DNA from: Luteolibacter ambystomatis
GTDB taxonomy: Bacteria; Verrucomicrobiota; Verrucomicrobiia; Verrucomicrobiales; Akkermansiaceae
DNA: 64,000 nt
NCBI RefSeq assembly: GCF_018137965.1
Contig: NZ_CP073100.1
Location: 868,001 to 932,000 of the forward strand
Direction: 5' to 3'
Position numbers and translations under genes: made by a program. Under the pieces are notes generated by a model. The model ran no database searches. It was given only the letters and a program-made list of their open reading frames with translations, and had not been told where the DNA came from. Numbering within the stretch: the stretch's first letter is position 1; each line of letters begins with the position of its first letter. This document shows, in pieces, positions 52,042-60,797 of this stretch.

Positions 52042-52383
52042 ATGGAGGATGACAATCGCGAGAAGGAAACGGCGGAGTTGATCAAGACTCTGGCTTTCAA
52101 GGGGCTGTCGCTGCCGATGATCCAGGCACGGTTGAAAAAGGAAGGGCTGGACAACCAACTGCCGAATTCGGAGGTGGATCGCATTTTTCATCAGGCACAG
52201 ACGGGGCGTGGTCTGGTCCGGAGGCCGGGCCGGCTGCTGCCGCGGATCGTGGGCACCGTGGCGGTGCTGGGTGGAATCACCGCGGGATGCATCATCGGGT
52301 TCCTGGATATCAAGGTGGTGTGTTCGATCCTGTTCGGGCTGATCCTGATTTTCCGGCCGGAGAATGCGCAGGACGCGATGTGA
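52042..52383 (+). CDS. Small hypothetical protein with C-terminal membrane helices
   Basis: Start 52042 (MEDDNREKETAELIKTL) gives 113 residues; an in-frame ATG at 52006 would add 12. The first half is charged and helical (KTLAFKGLSLPMIQARLKKE), perhaps a helix-turn-helix-like segment. The second half has two hydrophobic helices (GTVAVLGGITAGCIIGFL and VVCSILFGLILIF). No family recognised. Confidence 0.55.
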   Translation: MEDDNREKETAELIKTLAFKGLSLPMIQARLKKEGLDNQLPNSEVDRIFHQAQTGRGLVRRPGRLLPRIVGTVAVLGGITAGCIIGFLDIKVVCSILFGLILIFRPENAQDAM

Positions 52384-52417
52384 AGGGGGAGTGTGGGGGA
52401 TGAGATCCACCTTGGCA

Positions 52418-52547
52418 CAGGGAAAGCGGAGCTTTCCCTGCGATGTAGTCGAAAGCTCTGCTTTCGATCAGGGAGAGGTGAGGTGGAGGGGGAAGCCGGC
52501 AAGATGGATATAATCCATCTTGCGCAGAGGGAAAGCGGAGCTTTCCC
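52418..52547. repeat. Array of four short perfect hairpins
   Basis: Hairpins follow each other: CAGGGAAAGC-GGA-GCTTTCCCTG (52418-52440), TCGAAAGC-TCT-GCTTTCGA (52449-52467), GCAAGATGGAT-ATA-ATCCATCTTGC (52499-52523) and GGGAAAGC-GGA-GCTTTCCC (52529-52547). They lie between convergent genes. Confidence 0.75.
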
Positions 52548-52577
52548 CTACATTTCAAGCGCGGCTTTCGGATGCCT

Positions 52578-53348
52578 TCACCACAGGCCGTATTTGCCAT
52601 ACGCCATGATGTAGAGGCACATCAGGAGATTGGCGGTGGCGTGCATCGCCACGCAGGTTCCGAGGCTCTTTGAGCGCACGCAGAGCAGATAGGTGATCGT
52701 CCCATAGACAAAGGCCATGATGCGGTCCGGCCCGGAGTGGACGGCGGTGAAAAGCCCGGTGACGACGAGATACGAAATCCAAGCGTGCTTGCCGAAGGGC
52801 TGCTTCCACCAATCGCCATCGCGATCCAGCAGCCAGCGCATCATGAATCCGCGCCAGAAAATCTCCTCCGCCAGCGCGACGACGACGACCGCCCGGAAAA
52901 ACCGCAGCACCACCGCGGGCCACCACGCCACCGGCGAGTGGAAGATACCGGGATCGAAGCCTTCCTTGCGCGCGGCGATGCCGAACCACGACATCCAGCC
53001 TTCCGGATCGGACGTCAGACCCATGCGGTCGTAGAGCGTGGTGGGCAGCAGCCAGAAGCCGATCCCCACCGCACCACAGACGATACCCGCCAGCACGCCC
53101 TTCGCGGACCAACGGAAGTCATAGTACTTCCACCCGCGCAGCAGCAGGCCGAAGACGACGAGCGCCTGCAGCGGATACATCCACTGCTCTGGCGCGCGCC
53201 GCCACCACGGCGCGTCCGGATGCTTCCACCCGATCATGGACGTGACCGCCTGCAACAACAGCAGGAAGCCGAGAAACACGGCCAGCGGCATCACGTGCGC
53301 GGTCGTCAGCGCCCGCGCTTCCTGTTCGTTGCGTGGGGCCGTGTTCAT
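52578..53348 (-). CDS. CPBP-family intramembrane protease
   Basis: The 256-residue protein has about seven membrane helices and the CPBP (Abi/CAAX-like) catalytic motifs: EEIFWRGFMMR (about 142-152) with the two acids and Arg, a middle FTAVHS-type His site, and a late HATANLL (about 238). The end of the protein (LGTCVAMHATANLLMCLYIM) fits the family. Some exosortase-bearing genomes carry a CPBP relative of this type, and this genome has a PEP-CTERM protein, so a link to surface sorting is possible but not shown. Its stop side faces the hairpin array. Confidence 0.8.
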   Translation of the reverse strand: MNTAPRNEQEARALTTAHVMPLAVFLGFLLLLQAVTSMIGWKHPDAPWWRRAPEQWMYPLQALVVFGLLLRGWKYYDFRWSAKGVLAGIVCGAVGIGFWLLPTTLYDRMGLTSDPEGWMSWFGIAARKEGFDPGIFHSPVAWWPAVVLRFFRAVVVVALAEEIFWRGFMMRWLLDRDGDWWKQPFGKHAWISYLVVTGLFTAVHSGPDRIMAFVYGTITYLLCVRSKSLGTCVAMHATANLLMCLYIMAYGKYGLW

Positions 53349-53360
53349 GAGCGGGGCGGA

Positions 53361-54527
53361 TCAGAGGGTGCCGACGAAGCGCTCCATCTTGTCCATGGCC
53401 TTGCGCAGGTCCTCGATGCCGGTGGCGTAGCAGCAGCGGAGGAAGCCCTCGCCGCTGGTGCCGAAGGCGCTGCCGGGGACGGCGGCCACGTTTTCCGCCT
53501 CTAGGAGGCGGGTGGCGAAATCCTTGCTGGAAAGACCGGTCGAGCGGATGTCCGGGAAAACGTAGAAGGCACCGCCCGGCGTGTGGCAGGACAGGCCGAT
53601 CTCATTGAGCCGCTTCACCAGGAAATCGCGGCGCTGGTGATAGCTGTCCCGCATCATCTGCATGGCTGGCGTGCCGTTTTCCAGCGCTTCCAGTGCGGCG
53701 TTCTGGCTCATGATCGGAGCGCAGAGCATCGAGTACTGGTGGATCTTCATCATCGCCTCGATGATCGGCTGCGGCGCGCAGGCATAGCCGAGGCGGAAGC
53801 CGGTCATCGCGAAGGCCTTCGAGAAACCGTGCAGGAGAATCGTGCGCTCCTTCATGCCGGGCAGCGAGGCGATGGAGACGTGCTTCACGCCATCGTAGCG
53901 CAGCTCGCTGTAGATCTCATCGGTCAGCACGATCAGGTCATGCTCGATGCAGAGCTTGGCGATGCCTTCGAGGTCCTCGTTGGTGGCGACCGAACCGGTG
54001 GGGTTGGTCGGGAAATTCAGCATCAGCACGCGGGTACGCGGCGTGATCGCAGCGGCGAGCGCCTCGGGCTTCAGCGAGAAGCCGTTCTCCTTCTGCGTCT
54101 CCACGGACACCGCCTTGCCATAGGCCATGACGATGCTGGGGCTGTAGGAAACGTAACACGGCTCGTGAAAGATCACTTCATCGCCCGGATTGAGCAGCGC
54201 GCGCAGGGCGAGGTCGATGGCCTCGGACACGCCGACGGTGACGAGTACTTCCTTCGAGGCTTCATACTGCACGTCGAAGAACTCGCCGACGTAACGGGCG
54301 ATGGCCTTGCGGAGCGATAGCAGGCCGAGGTTCGACGTGTAGGTCGTCTGGCCCTTTTCCAGCGAGTAGATGGCGGCCTCGCGGATGTGCCAGGGGGTGA
54401 CGAAGTCCGGCTCGCCGACGCCGAGGGAGATGACGCCCTCGCGGCCTTGGACGAGCTCGAAGAAGTCGCGGATGCCCGATCGCGGGATGCCCGCGACGTT
54501 GTGCGCGATTTTGGTGGAATAGTCCAT
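53361..54527 (-). CDS. Class I/II pyridoxal phosphate-dependent aminotransferase
   Basis: Start 54527 (MDYSTKIAHNVAGIP) gives 388 residues; the longer frame extends into the upstream gap. The fold type I landmarks are present: LGVGEPDFVTP at the substrate end, the NFPTNPTG loop (about 170), the D of VLTDEIY (about 202), the catalytic lysine in HGFSKAFAMTG (about 230) and the arginine in RCCYAT near the end. It should transfer an amino group between an amino acid and a 2-oxo acid in the cytoplasm; the substrate is open. An Lrp-type regulator lies 99 bases upstream on the same strand and probably controls it. Confidence 0.9.
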   Translation of the reverse strand: MDYSTKIAHNVAGIPRSGIRDFFELVQGREGVISLGVGEPDFVTPWHIREAAIYSLEKGQTTYTSNLGLLSLRKAIARYVGEFFDVQYEASKEVLVTVGVSEAIDLALRALLNPGDEVIFHEPCYVSYSPSIVMAYGKAVSVETQKENGFSLKPEALAAAITPRTRVLMLNFPTNPTGSVATNEDLEGIAKLCIEHDLIVLTDEIYSELRYDGVKHVSIASLPGMKERTILLHGFSKAFAMTGFRLGYACAPQPIIEAMMKIHQYSMLCAPIMSQNAALEALENGTPAMQMMRDSYHQRRDFLVKRLNEIGLSCHTPGGAFYVFPDIRSTGLSSKDFATRLLEAENVAAVPGSAFGTSGEGFLRCCYATGIEDLRKAMDKMERFVGTL

Positions 54528-54626
54528 GGTGGTGGTGGGATGGATGCAGTGCGGTGGGTTTGGAGATCTGTTATCGCCGGGCAATCGCCGGCTTGAGATC
54601 ACCCATCGCGACTACCCATTCCTCTC

Positions 54627-55112
54627 TCACGGAGAGACGGCGAGGCGCTCGGCTCGGGCTTCCTGGTCGAAGAGGAATCCGTTTTCCTTGTACGTCTTCA
54701 GTCGGAAGTGTGTGGCCGTGGACAGCACGCCATCCAAGGTGCTGAGCTTTTCGGAAACGAAGCGGGCGACCTCGCGGAGATCGCTGCCCTCGACGACGAC
54801 CATGAGGTCGTAGCCGCCGCTGGCGAGGTAGCAACTCGTCACCTGGTCGAAGCGCGCGATGCGCATAGCGAGGCGGTCGAAGCCACCGCCGCGTTCCGGC
54901 GTGACTTTCACCTCGATGAAGGCGGACACGGCATCACCGTCCGCGCGCTCCGGATCGACCACGGCCTGGTAGCCGAGGATGGTGCCGTCCTTTTCCCAGG
55001 CGGCAATGCGGACATTGACCTGTTCCGGGGAAATGGAGAGCAGTTCGGCGAGCTGCTCGTGGGAGTAGCGGGCCTTGTTGCGGAGGAGCTGGAGTAGCGG
55101 ATCGGTGGACAT
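54627..55112 (-). CDS. Lrp/AsnC-family transcriptional regulator
   Basis: Start 55112 (MSTDPLLQLLRNKARYS) gives 161 residues: an N-terminal helix-turn-helix (LAELLSISPEQVNVRIAAWEKDGTI, about 22-46) and a C-terminal RAM-like amino acid sensor domain with VTSCYLASGGYDLMVVVEG (about 95-113). It should bind the promoter of the neighbouring aminotransferase gene in response to an amino acid. The first two thirds match the Lrp/AsnC plan; the usual leading HTH helix is a little short. Confidence 0.88.
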   Translation of the reverse strand: MSTDPLLQLLRNKARYSHEQLAELLSISPEQVNVRIAAWEKDGTILGYQAVVDPERADGDAVSAFIEVKVTPERGGGFDRLAMRIARFDQVTSCYLASGGYDLMVVVEGSDLREVARFVSEKLSTLDGVLSTATHFRLKTYKENGFLFDQEARAERLAVSP

Positions 55113-55284
55113 GCGGAAGACTTCCAATGAGCGGCCGTGCGGATGGCCGCCGCCGTTTTAGCGGAAGCGAGGCATCCGTCACGCCCGATTTTGGGGTCAG
55201 GGGGCTGTGTGGGAAAGGTTTGTGACGATCTGTGCAGGGTGGCGGCTCCAGGAGGATCGAGCTTCACCGATTACTCTGAATCTG

Positions 55285-55478
55285 AGTCCCAGAGGGACGA
55301 TGCTGCCTGCGCTCTCACGCGGGACCAACCAATCAAAGGTCCATCGGTCTGCCTGCCCGACCATCCATTCGTCATCCATCGGACTCCGCTTGCGTCGCCC
55401 CTAACGGGGCTCAATCCCTCCTATCTGTCTGACCGGTGGCTTCCGCCACCGGCTACCTTACGTCGCCCCTCCGGGGCT
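55285..55478 (+). repeat. Approximately 190-bp intergenic repeat, copy A; lies in a 507-base gap
   Basis: This element begins AGTCCCAGAGGGACGATG, contains CCGGTGGCTTCCGCCACCGG and ends CGCCCCTCCGGGGCT; each is a small palindrome. A second copy in opposite direction is at 59471-59663. The gap 55113-55619 holds this element, a further hairpin (CGTGAGAA / TTCTCACG, about 55502-55541) and a terminator; no gene seen. Confidence 0.8.
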
Positions 55479-55553
55479 TGGAGACGATGGCATGGGAGAC
55501 GCGTGAGAATCAGGTCGGGTTTTTCCCCGCCCACGTTCTCACGAGCGCGGCAC

Positions 55554-55589
55554 GAAAAAGAAAAAGGCCGCCTCGGGTGAGGCGGCCTT
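55554..55589 (-). terminator. Rho-independent terminator of the pfkA unit
   Basis: On the minus strand the perfect 11-bp stem AAGGCCGCCTC / GAGGCGGCCTT is followed by TTTCTTTTT, 30 bases after the phosphofructokinase stop. Confidence 0.88.
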
Positions 55590-55619
55590 GTCTTTGAAAA
55601 GATGTGGTCCTCTATCGGA

Positions 55620-56693
<1,074 letters not shown>

Positions 56694-56752
56694 GAGTGTG
56701 TTAGATTTCGGGTATGGAGCAATGTGTTCCCGGGCGACCCCGGATTTTTTCG

Positions 56753-57721
56753 TCAGAGCGGATCGTCCGCCTTGAGAAGTTCACGGCGGGGATCCTGGAC
56801 CGGGGCGCCATTGGCGAGCCACTGGTCATAGATGCCCCAGCCCTGCTGGATGAGGGCGCGGGCGCGGTTGAACCGGTCCGGGTTGTTGAGCACCACGGCA
56901 ATGACGCGGCGCGGGGTGACGCCCTTGCTGCCGTCCGGCTTCTTGCGGACAAGAGGATCGCGTTCCTGGCAGGCGGAGAGGCAGGGGCCGGCGGCATTGG
57001 TGGTGCCGGTCTTCACGCCCAGCATGCCGGGCTCGGTGATGAGTTCGTTGGTGTTCTTGACCGTGAAGGAGCGGTTGCCACCCTGACCGCTGACGGTGAC
57101 ACGGCGTTCCTTCTGGCGGACGATGTAGTTGAAGGCCGCGCGGCGCATCGCGTAGATCGAGAGGCGGGTGATGTCCGCGGCGGTGGAGGTGCCGACGGCC
57201 TGCCCCTGAAGTTCAAGACCGTGGGGATTGGTGAAGCGGGTATTGGCGGCCCCGATGGCACGGGAGAGGCGGTTCATTTCACCCACGAAGGCACCCACGG
57301 GATCGCCACCGCTGCCACGGCGGGAGAGGATGTCCCGGCCGATGTGGTCCGCCACCGTCTGGGCGGCGAGATTGTCCGAGCCGAGCAGGGCGGAGGTGAG
57401 GGCATCGCGCAGGCTGATACGGTCGCCGGGGACGAGGCGCATGGGGTTCGGACCGCCGATCATGGCCACGGAATCCGGTACGGTGACCATGATGGTGGCG
57501 ATGTCGGATTGATTGGCATTCGCCCAGTCGATGGCGACGGCACCGGTGGCGATCTTGGTGAGGCTAGCGACCGGGCGCTTGGTGGAGGCGTTCGCGGCGA
57601 CGAGTACCTTGCCGGACCATGCTTCCACAACCATCACGCTCTCAGGCGCTTGAGCGGAGGAGAGGGCTGGGGCCGAGGCCATCAGAACGGGGATCAGGCG
57701 GAAAAGGATACGCGTGAGCAT
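56753..57721 (-). CDS. D-alanyl-D-alanine carboxypeptidase (serine peptidase S11)
   Basis: The 322-residue protein has a signal peptide (LTRILFRLIPVLMASAPALSSA) and the three penicillin-binding motifs in order: S53-L-T-K56 (SxxK), S115-D-N117 (SxN) and K237-T-G239 (KTG). It trims the terminal D-alanine from peptidoglycan stem peptides in the periplasm. It stands first in the short unit with phosphofructokinase. The usual C-terminal membrane anchor of PBP5-type enzymes is not evident, so it may be soluble, or closer to PbpG-like members. Confidence 0.92.
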   Translation of the reverse strand: MLTRILFRLIPVLMASAPALSSAQAPESVMVVEAWSGKVLVAANASTKRPVASLTKIATGAVAIDWANANQSDIATIMVTVPDSVAMIGGPNPMRLVPGDRISLRDALTSALLGSDNLAAQTVADHIGRDILSRRGSGGDPVGAFVGEMNRLSRAIGAANTRFTNPHGLELQGQAVGTSTAADITRLSIYAMRRAAFNYIVRQKERRVTVSGQGGNRSFTVKNTNELITEPGMLGVKTGTTNAAGPCLSACQERDPLVRKKPDGSKGVTPRRVIAVVLNNPDRFNRARALIQQGWGIYDQWLANGAPVQDPRRELLKADDPL

Positions 57722-58290
57722 GGCTGTCCGGCGCGAAATCTATCGACCGCCGCCCGCGACTCAACCCCAAACGCCGGGGATTGCAGGAGGGACGACAGGT
57801 GGGGGCAGGTTTTCCGAAAGGTGCCGCATTTTGTGTGCCAAAGGGGGGAGGCGGAACGGGGAGGGAGCGGGGAAGTGGTCGTTGGAGCGCGGACTCCAGC
57901 CAAGGGGCTGTTTCGATTCAGGGACGCATGGCGGTTAATGCCTTGCCAATTGTGCTTGAAGCCTTAGTTTCCTGCGGCAGCAGGACTTTTCCCACGATTC
58001 CGGATGCCCGAACCCGGCCCTATGACCCTAGCCATGGCCGCCCCGAGTGGAGCGCCCGCCGGTCGCCGCATCGCTGGATCCGGGAACGTTCTGCCTCACG
58101 GGCGGCGGCGCAAGCCGGCCGACACGGATTCCCCAGGCACCGCCACGCTCTCCGGACGCGGTCCCTTCCCGGCACCAAAAAGCCGGTCGATCCCTGTCAT
58201 GCCGGTCCGCACGCTGGACCCTCCATCACCGCCGGGCTTCACCCGCCCGCCGCGCCGGTCCGCCCGCAACCAAGACCCCGCGACAACACC
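57722..58290. promoter_or_regulatory. 569-base divergent region with a long leader for the RRM gene
   Basis: This G+C-rich stretch separates the carboxypeptidase from the RRM protein. An open frame continues upstream from the RRM gene to 57781, but its composition is unlike a real protein, so I take the region as promoters plus a long 5' leader. No clear hexamers or RNA gene. Confidence 0.4.
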
Positions 58291-59337
58291 ATGTCCAACG
58301 TAACACAAGACTCCCCGAATCCGGGACGCAAGCGTCGCCGCCGCAACCGCGGTGGGCAGAACCGCAACAACAACGAAAATCGTGACAACCGTGAGAACCG
58401 CCAGGGCGGACACGGTCACGGCCAAGGAGGCGGCCAGCGCCGCGAAGGTGGACGCCGTGAAGGCGGCCCGCGCCGCGAAGGCGGTGGCAACCGTGAGGGA
58501 GGCGGCGGTGGCAACCGCGGCTTCCGCGAGCGCCGCCCCATGCCGCAACCGGCGAAACTGACCTGGTGGCAGAAGTTCCTCAAGATCTTCGGCCTCTACA
58601 AGGAACCCGTCCGCCCGACCCGCCAGGACCGTATCCAGGAACGCGAGAAGGACGCTCCCGCAAAGAGCGACCGCCCCGCGCAGCCGGTGAAGTCCAACAT
58701 CCGCATCGCCCGCCCGCAGGAGCGCAAGGAACAAGGCCCGGTGGAATCCCCGCGCCTCTACCTCGGCAACCTGTCCTACGAGGTGACCGAGAGCGACCTG
58801 ACCGACCTTTTCAAGGGCATCGGCGGCGTCCGCAACGTCGAGGTCGTCTACAACCGCAACACCCACCGCTCGAAGGGCTACGGCTTCGTGGAAATGCTCC
58901 ACGTGGACGACGCCAAGCGCGCGATCGAGGTGCTCAACGACCAGTTCTTCATGGGCCGCAAGCTCAGCGTCTCCAGCGCCAAGTCGAAGGGTCAGGATGA
59001 GCGCGAGGACAAGGAAGAGCGTGAGGAACGCCAGGAGCGCCGCCCGCGTAACAATCCAGCTCCCGCCCAGTCCGCCGCTGCCGTCGCCGTTCCGGTGGCT
59101 GCTGCTGCTGTCGCCGCCGTGGCCGTGGAAGCCGCTGCGGAAGCTCCGGCTCCTGTCGCCGCAGTGGAAGAAGCTGCTGCTCCGGTGGTGGCTGAGGCCG
59201 CTTCGGCTCCTGTGGTGGAAGAAGCCGCCCCGGTGATCGCCGCTGTGGTTGAAGAAGCTCCGGCTGCTGTGGAAGTGGCGGAAGCCGCTCCGGTGGAAGC
59301 CGCCGCCGAAGGCGAGCAGAAGTCCGAGCAGGCCTGA
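58291..59337 (+). CDS. RRM RNA-binding protein with Arg/Gly-rich head and Ala/Val/Glu-rich tail
   Basis: Start 58291 (MSNVTQDSPNPGRKRRRRNR) gives 348 residues. The head (1-85) is rich in Arg, Gly and Asn (RRNRGGQNRNNN, GGGGGNRG), like eukaryotic RGG boxes. One RRM domain (about 153-230) has RNP2 LYLGNL and RNP1 SKGYGFVEM with the usual aromatic residues. A basic/acidic linker (QDEREDKEEREERQERRPRN) and a 90-residue tail of Ala, Val, Pro and Glu follow. It should bind single-stranded RNA in the cytoplasm, perhaps as a chaperone; disordered ends could support condensation. Similar but shorter RRM proteins occur in cyanobacteria and many gram-negatives. A strong terminator follows. Confidence 0.9.
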   Translation: MSNVTQDSPNPGRKRRRRNRGGQNRNNNENRDNRENRQGGHGHGQGGGQRREGGRREGGPRREGGGNREGGGGGNRGFRERRPMPQPAKLTWWQKFLKIFGLYKEPVRPTRQDRIQEREKDAPAKSDRPAQPVKSNIRIARPQERKEQGPVESPRLYLGNLSYEVTESDLTDLFKGIGGVRNVEVVYNRNTHRSKGYGFVEMLHVDDAKRAIEVLNDQFFMGRKLSVSSAKSKGQDEREDKEEREERQERRPRNNPAPAQSAAAVAVPVAAAAVAAVAVEAAAEAPAPVAAVEEAAAPVVAEAASAPVVEEAAPVIAAVVEEAPAAVEVAEAAPVEAAAEGEQKSEQA

Positions 59338-59365
59338 TCCAACGATCCATCAGGATTTTCCCAAG

Positions 59366-59404
59366 CCCCCGCCCGGTTCGTCTGCGGCGGGGGTTTTGTT
59401 TTAT
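59366..59404 (+). terminator. Rho-independent terminator of the RRM gene
   Basis: A perfect 8-bp stem (CCCCCGCC / GGCGGGGG) with a 12-base loop is followed by TTTTGTTTTAT, 29 bases after the stop. Confidence 0.88.
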
Positions 59405-59470
59405 TTAAGAAGTGATCAGTCATCAGTGAGCATTGATCAGAGAAGAAAAGGGGTGGGGAAATGGTTCTTC

Positions 59471-59663
59471 AGCCCCGGAGGGGCGGCGTACGGTAGCCGG
59501 TGGCGCAAGGCACCGGTAAGGCGTGATGGAAGGATTGAGTCCCGGAGGGACGACGCAAGCGGAGGCCGATGGATGGCGAATGAATGGTCGGCGGTCAGAC
59601 CGACGGATCTTTGGATCGTCTGGTCCGGCGTGAGAGCGCAGGCAGCGTCGTCCCTCCGGGACT
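59471..59663 (-). repeat. Approximately 190-bp intergenic repeat, copy B; lies in a 530-base gap
   Basis: Read on the minus strand this copy follows copy A (55285-55478) block by block, sharing for instance CTGCCTGCGCTCTCACGC, CATCGGTCT-like and CTCCGCTTGCGTCG segments. A further partial unit (GGTGGCTTGCGCCACC and CCTCCGGGACT) follows at 59651-59732. The gap 59338-59867 shows no gene apart from these and the terminator. Confidence 0.8.
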
Positions 59664-59867
59664 TCGATATAGGTGCGGCTGTTCCGTTCCGGTGGCTTGC
59701 GCCACCGGCTACCCTTCATCGTCCCTCCGGGACTCAGAGGTAATCGTCTGGGACGGTGTCGTTGGGAGCGGACGGTTCCATCCGACCCTGACATCCCGCG
59801 GGATATCCCTACTTCCATCCTTTTTCTTTGAATCCGATCCAGTTCGCAGGGCACGGTTCGTGCGCCT

Positions 59868-60737
59868 TTGAATCCCGAAACCCCAACTCCGATCTACGTC
59901 TGCGGTCCCACTGCTTCCGGGAAGACCGCGCTCGCGCTGGAGCTGGCGGCACGGCATGACGGCGAGATCGTGAATGCGGATGCCTTCCAGCTCTATCGAG
60001 GGCTGGAGATCCTGTCGGCCGCGCCCTCGGCGGAGGAGCGGGCGATCGTGCCGCACCATCTTTTCAGCGTGCTCGATCCGGCCACACCGAATGATGCGCA
60101 GTCGTACGTGGAGCTGGCCGCGCCGGTGATCGCGGAGATTGCAGCGCGCGGCCGGACACCGATCGTGACGGGCGGGTCCGGGCTTTATCTGAAATTCCTC
60201 ACGCATGGAGCCTCGCCCCTGCCGGCGGGGGATGCGGCGCTGCGGGCGGAACTGGATGCGCTGCCGCTGGAGGAGCTGGCGGCGCGGTTGCAGGCGCTGG
60301 ACCCGGTGGAGGCGGCGCGGACGAACCTGCTGAACCGCCGCTATGTGGGCCGGGCTTTGGAGATCTGTTTGCTGACAGGGAGGAGGGCATCCGGGTTGCG
60401 TGACCAGTGGGAGGGCGCGACGGCGGAGCGCACGGCGGGTTTGCGCGGCTACGTGATCCATCGTAGCAGGCCGGACCTTCACGCGCGGATCGCGGGGCGG
60501 ACGCGGGCGATGCTTGATGGCGGAGCGCTGGAGGAGGTGGCGGCGCTGGAAGATGTTTCGGCGACGTTTGAAAAGGCGATCGGCTTCCGCGAGGTGCGGG
60601 CACTGTTGCGCGGGGAGATCGACCGCGCGACATGCGAGGAACTGGTGAATGCGGCGACGCGGCAGTATGCGAAACGGCAGGAGACGTGGTTCAGGCGTGA
60701 GACGTGGCTGGAGCCGTGGGCGGTGCCTCCATCGTAG
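59868..60737 (+). CDS. miaA: tRNA dimethylallyltransferase
   Basis: With a TTG start at 59868 the protein has 289 residues. It adds a dimethylallyl group to A37 of tRNAs that read UNN codons. The P-loop GPTASGKT (about 10-17), the substrate motif NADAFQLYRGLEILSAAPS (about 35-53; D-(A/S)-x-Q-x-Y) and TGGSGLYL (about 98) are clear, and the C-terminal KRQETWFRR segment is typical. It lacks a little of the usual insertion domain but is otherwise complete. A strong hairpin overlaps its stop. Confidence 0.95.
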   Translation: MNPETPTPIYVCGPTASGKTALALELAARHDGEIVNADAFQLYRGLEILSAAPSAEERAIVPHHLFSVLDPATPNDAQSYVELAAPVIAEIAARGRTPIVTGGSGLYLKFLTHGASPLPAGDAALRAELDALPLEELAARLQALDPVEAARTNLLNRRYVGRALEICLLTGRRASGLRDQWEGATAERTAGLRGYVIHRSRPDLHARIAGRTRAMLDGGALEEVAALEDVSATFEKAIGFREVRALLRGEIDRATCEELVNAATRQYAKRQETWFRRETWLEPWAVPPS

Positions 60738-60764
60738 CCGCGTTCGTGCGAACGCGGCTGCGAT
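60731..60764. terminator. 16-bp hairpin at the end of miaA
   Basis: The stem ATCGTAGCCGCGTTCG pairs with CGAACGCGGCTGCGAT (one T-G pair) around a 2-base loop and includes the miaA stop codon. It lies between convergent genes. There is no T tract, so it may be an intergenic repeat unit that acts as an RNA end. Confidence 0.6.
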
Positions 60765-60797
60765 GCGTTTGTTACGATGAATGCCGCAGGTGGACGT

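Noticed and set aside
52418..52547. Possible CRISPR array
   Set aside because: The units are hairpins of different length without equal spacers, and no cas gene is near.
57781..58290. N-terminal extension of the RRM protein
   Set aside because: Composition is that of non-coding high-GC DNA; the ATG at 58291 opens the familiar basic head.
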